Shown here: positions 21,455 to 21,565 of the stretch, in pieces
Layout of the letters: every line of letters starts with the position of its first letter
Position numbering within the stretch: position 1 is the first letter of the stretch
Source: a virus
IMG/VR virus record: IMGVR_UViG_3300031963_014750
Coordinates: 1 to 21,565 of that record
DNA: 21,565 nucleotides
Reading direction: 5' to 3' (one strand)
Program-made: the position numbers and the translations under genes
The notes under the pieces: generated by a model
The model's input: the letters and a program-made list of their open reading frames with translations, nothing else
Database searches by the model: none
Told to the model about the DNA's origin: nothing

Positions 21455-21565
21455 ACTTTTTTGTATTTTATAATATTATATATACATTTGTAGAAATAAT
21501 TACAATATAAACTATGGGGATGTTTTTTAGTATAGATTCATAGAGTAGTGGTGATTATGCAGGTG

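Noticed and set aside
21514-21565. Possible start of a tRNA gene at the right edge (a D-arm-like AGTAGTGGTGA loop)
   Set aside because: The acceptor and D stems cannot be fixed uniquely and the rest lies outside the window. It cannot be supported without the downstream sequence.

Overview
The window is a piece of a T4-type tailed-phage (myovirus) genome, probably from a phage of a Bacteroidota (Flavobacteriia-like) host. The phage assignment rests on a set of T4-class genes recognised from their translated sequence: baseplate wedge gp25, clamp-loader gp44, tail-sheath stabiliser gp15, late sigma factor gp55, head-completion nuclease gp4, portal gp20, prohead protease gp21 (fused to a gp22-like scaffold) and major capsid gp23. 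The host assignment is inference: the DNA is very AT-rich, starts are preceded by A/T-rich leaders with almost no Shine-Dalgarno sequences, and type II glutamine synthetase is common in that phylum.

Layout. 1-180 is the 3' end of a gene whose product ends in eight perfect GQGQAQ repeats. 243-1323 holds a cysteine-hydrolase gene and a SET-domain gene. 1320-2685 (minus strand) holds gp25 and gp44. 2748-5734 (plus) holds gp15, an unrecognised 426-residue protein and gp55. 5796-6869 (minus) is a type II glutamine synthetase. 6944-8100 holds two small genes and, convergent to them, gp4. 8146-10955 (plus) holds two unrecognised proteins and the portal. 10952-14109 (minus) is a four-gene cluster: a zinc-ribbon/homing-endonuclease-like fragment, RNase R/II and two small unknowns. 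14284-18183 (plus) is the head block: protease-scaffold fusion and major capsid. 18259-21454 (plus) holds five genes after the capsid gene: an NFACT-R protein with a frameshift, a metallopeptidase, an Asp-rich protein and two small proteins.

The most interesting signal links several of these. Seven otherwise unrelated proteins (genes at 243, 871, 18259, 18658, 20195, 20777, 21056) start with nearly the same 8-13 residue peptide, M-K/R-Y/F-L-K-x-F-E followed by S, N or A. The position, length and terminal Glu resemble the T4 capsid-targeting sequence that the gp21 protease removes from internal head proteins. The likely scaffold carries [L/I/V]-A-E in every unit of an 11-copy 14-residue repeat, and the capsid protein has I-N-E near residue 43, so the same protease could process all three. 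My inference is that this phage packs a set of enzymes (cysteine hydrolase, SET methyltransferase, NFACT-R RNA-binding protein, M28-like peptidase) into its head and delivers them with the DNA.

A second signal supports this. The element TTTAATATATA, or a one-base variant, lies upstream of gp25, gp15, the 426-residue protein, gp20 and three leader-bearing genes, often ending only 4-5 nt before the ATG. It was not found in front of gp44, glutamine synthetase or the RNase R cluster. It looks like this phage's gp55-dependent late promoter and would give nearly leaderless mRNAs. A separate 15-nt box, about 77 nt before the start, is shared by the protease-scaffold and capsid genes.
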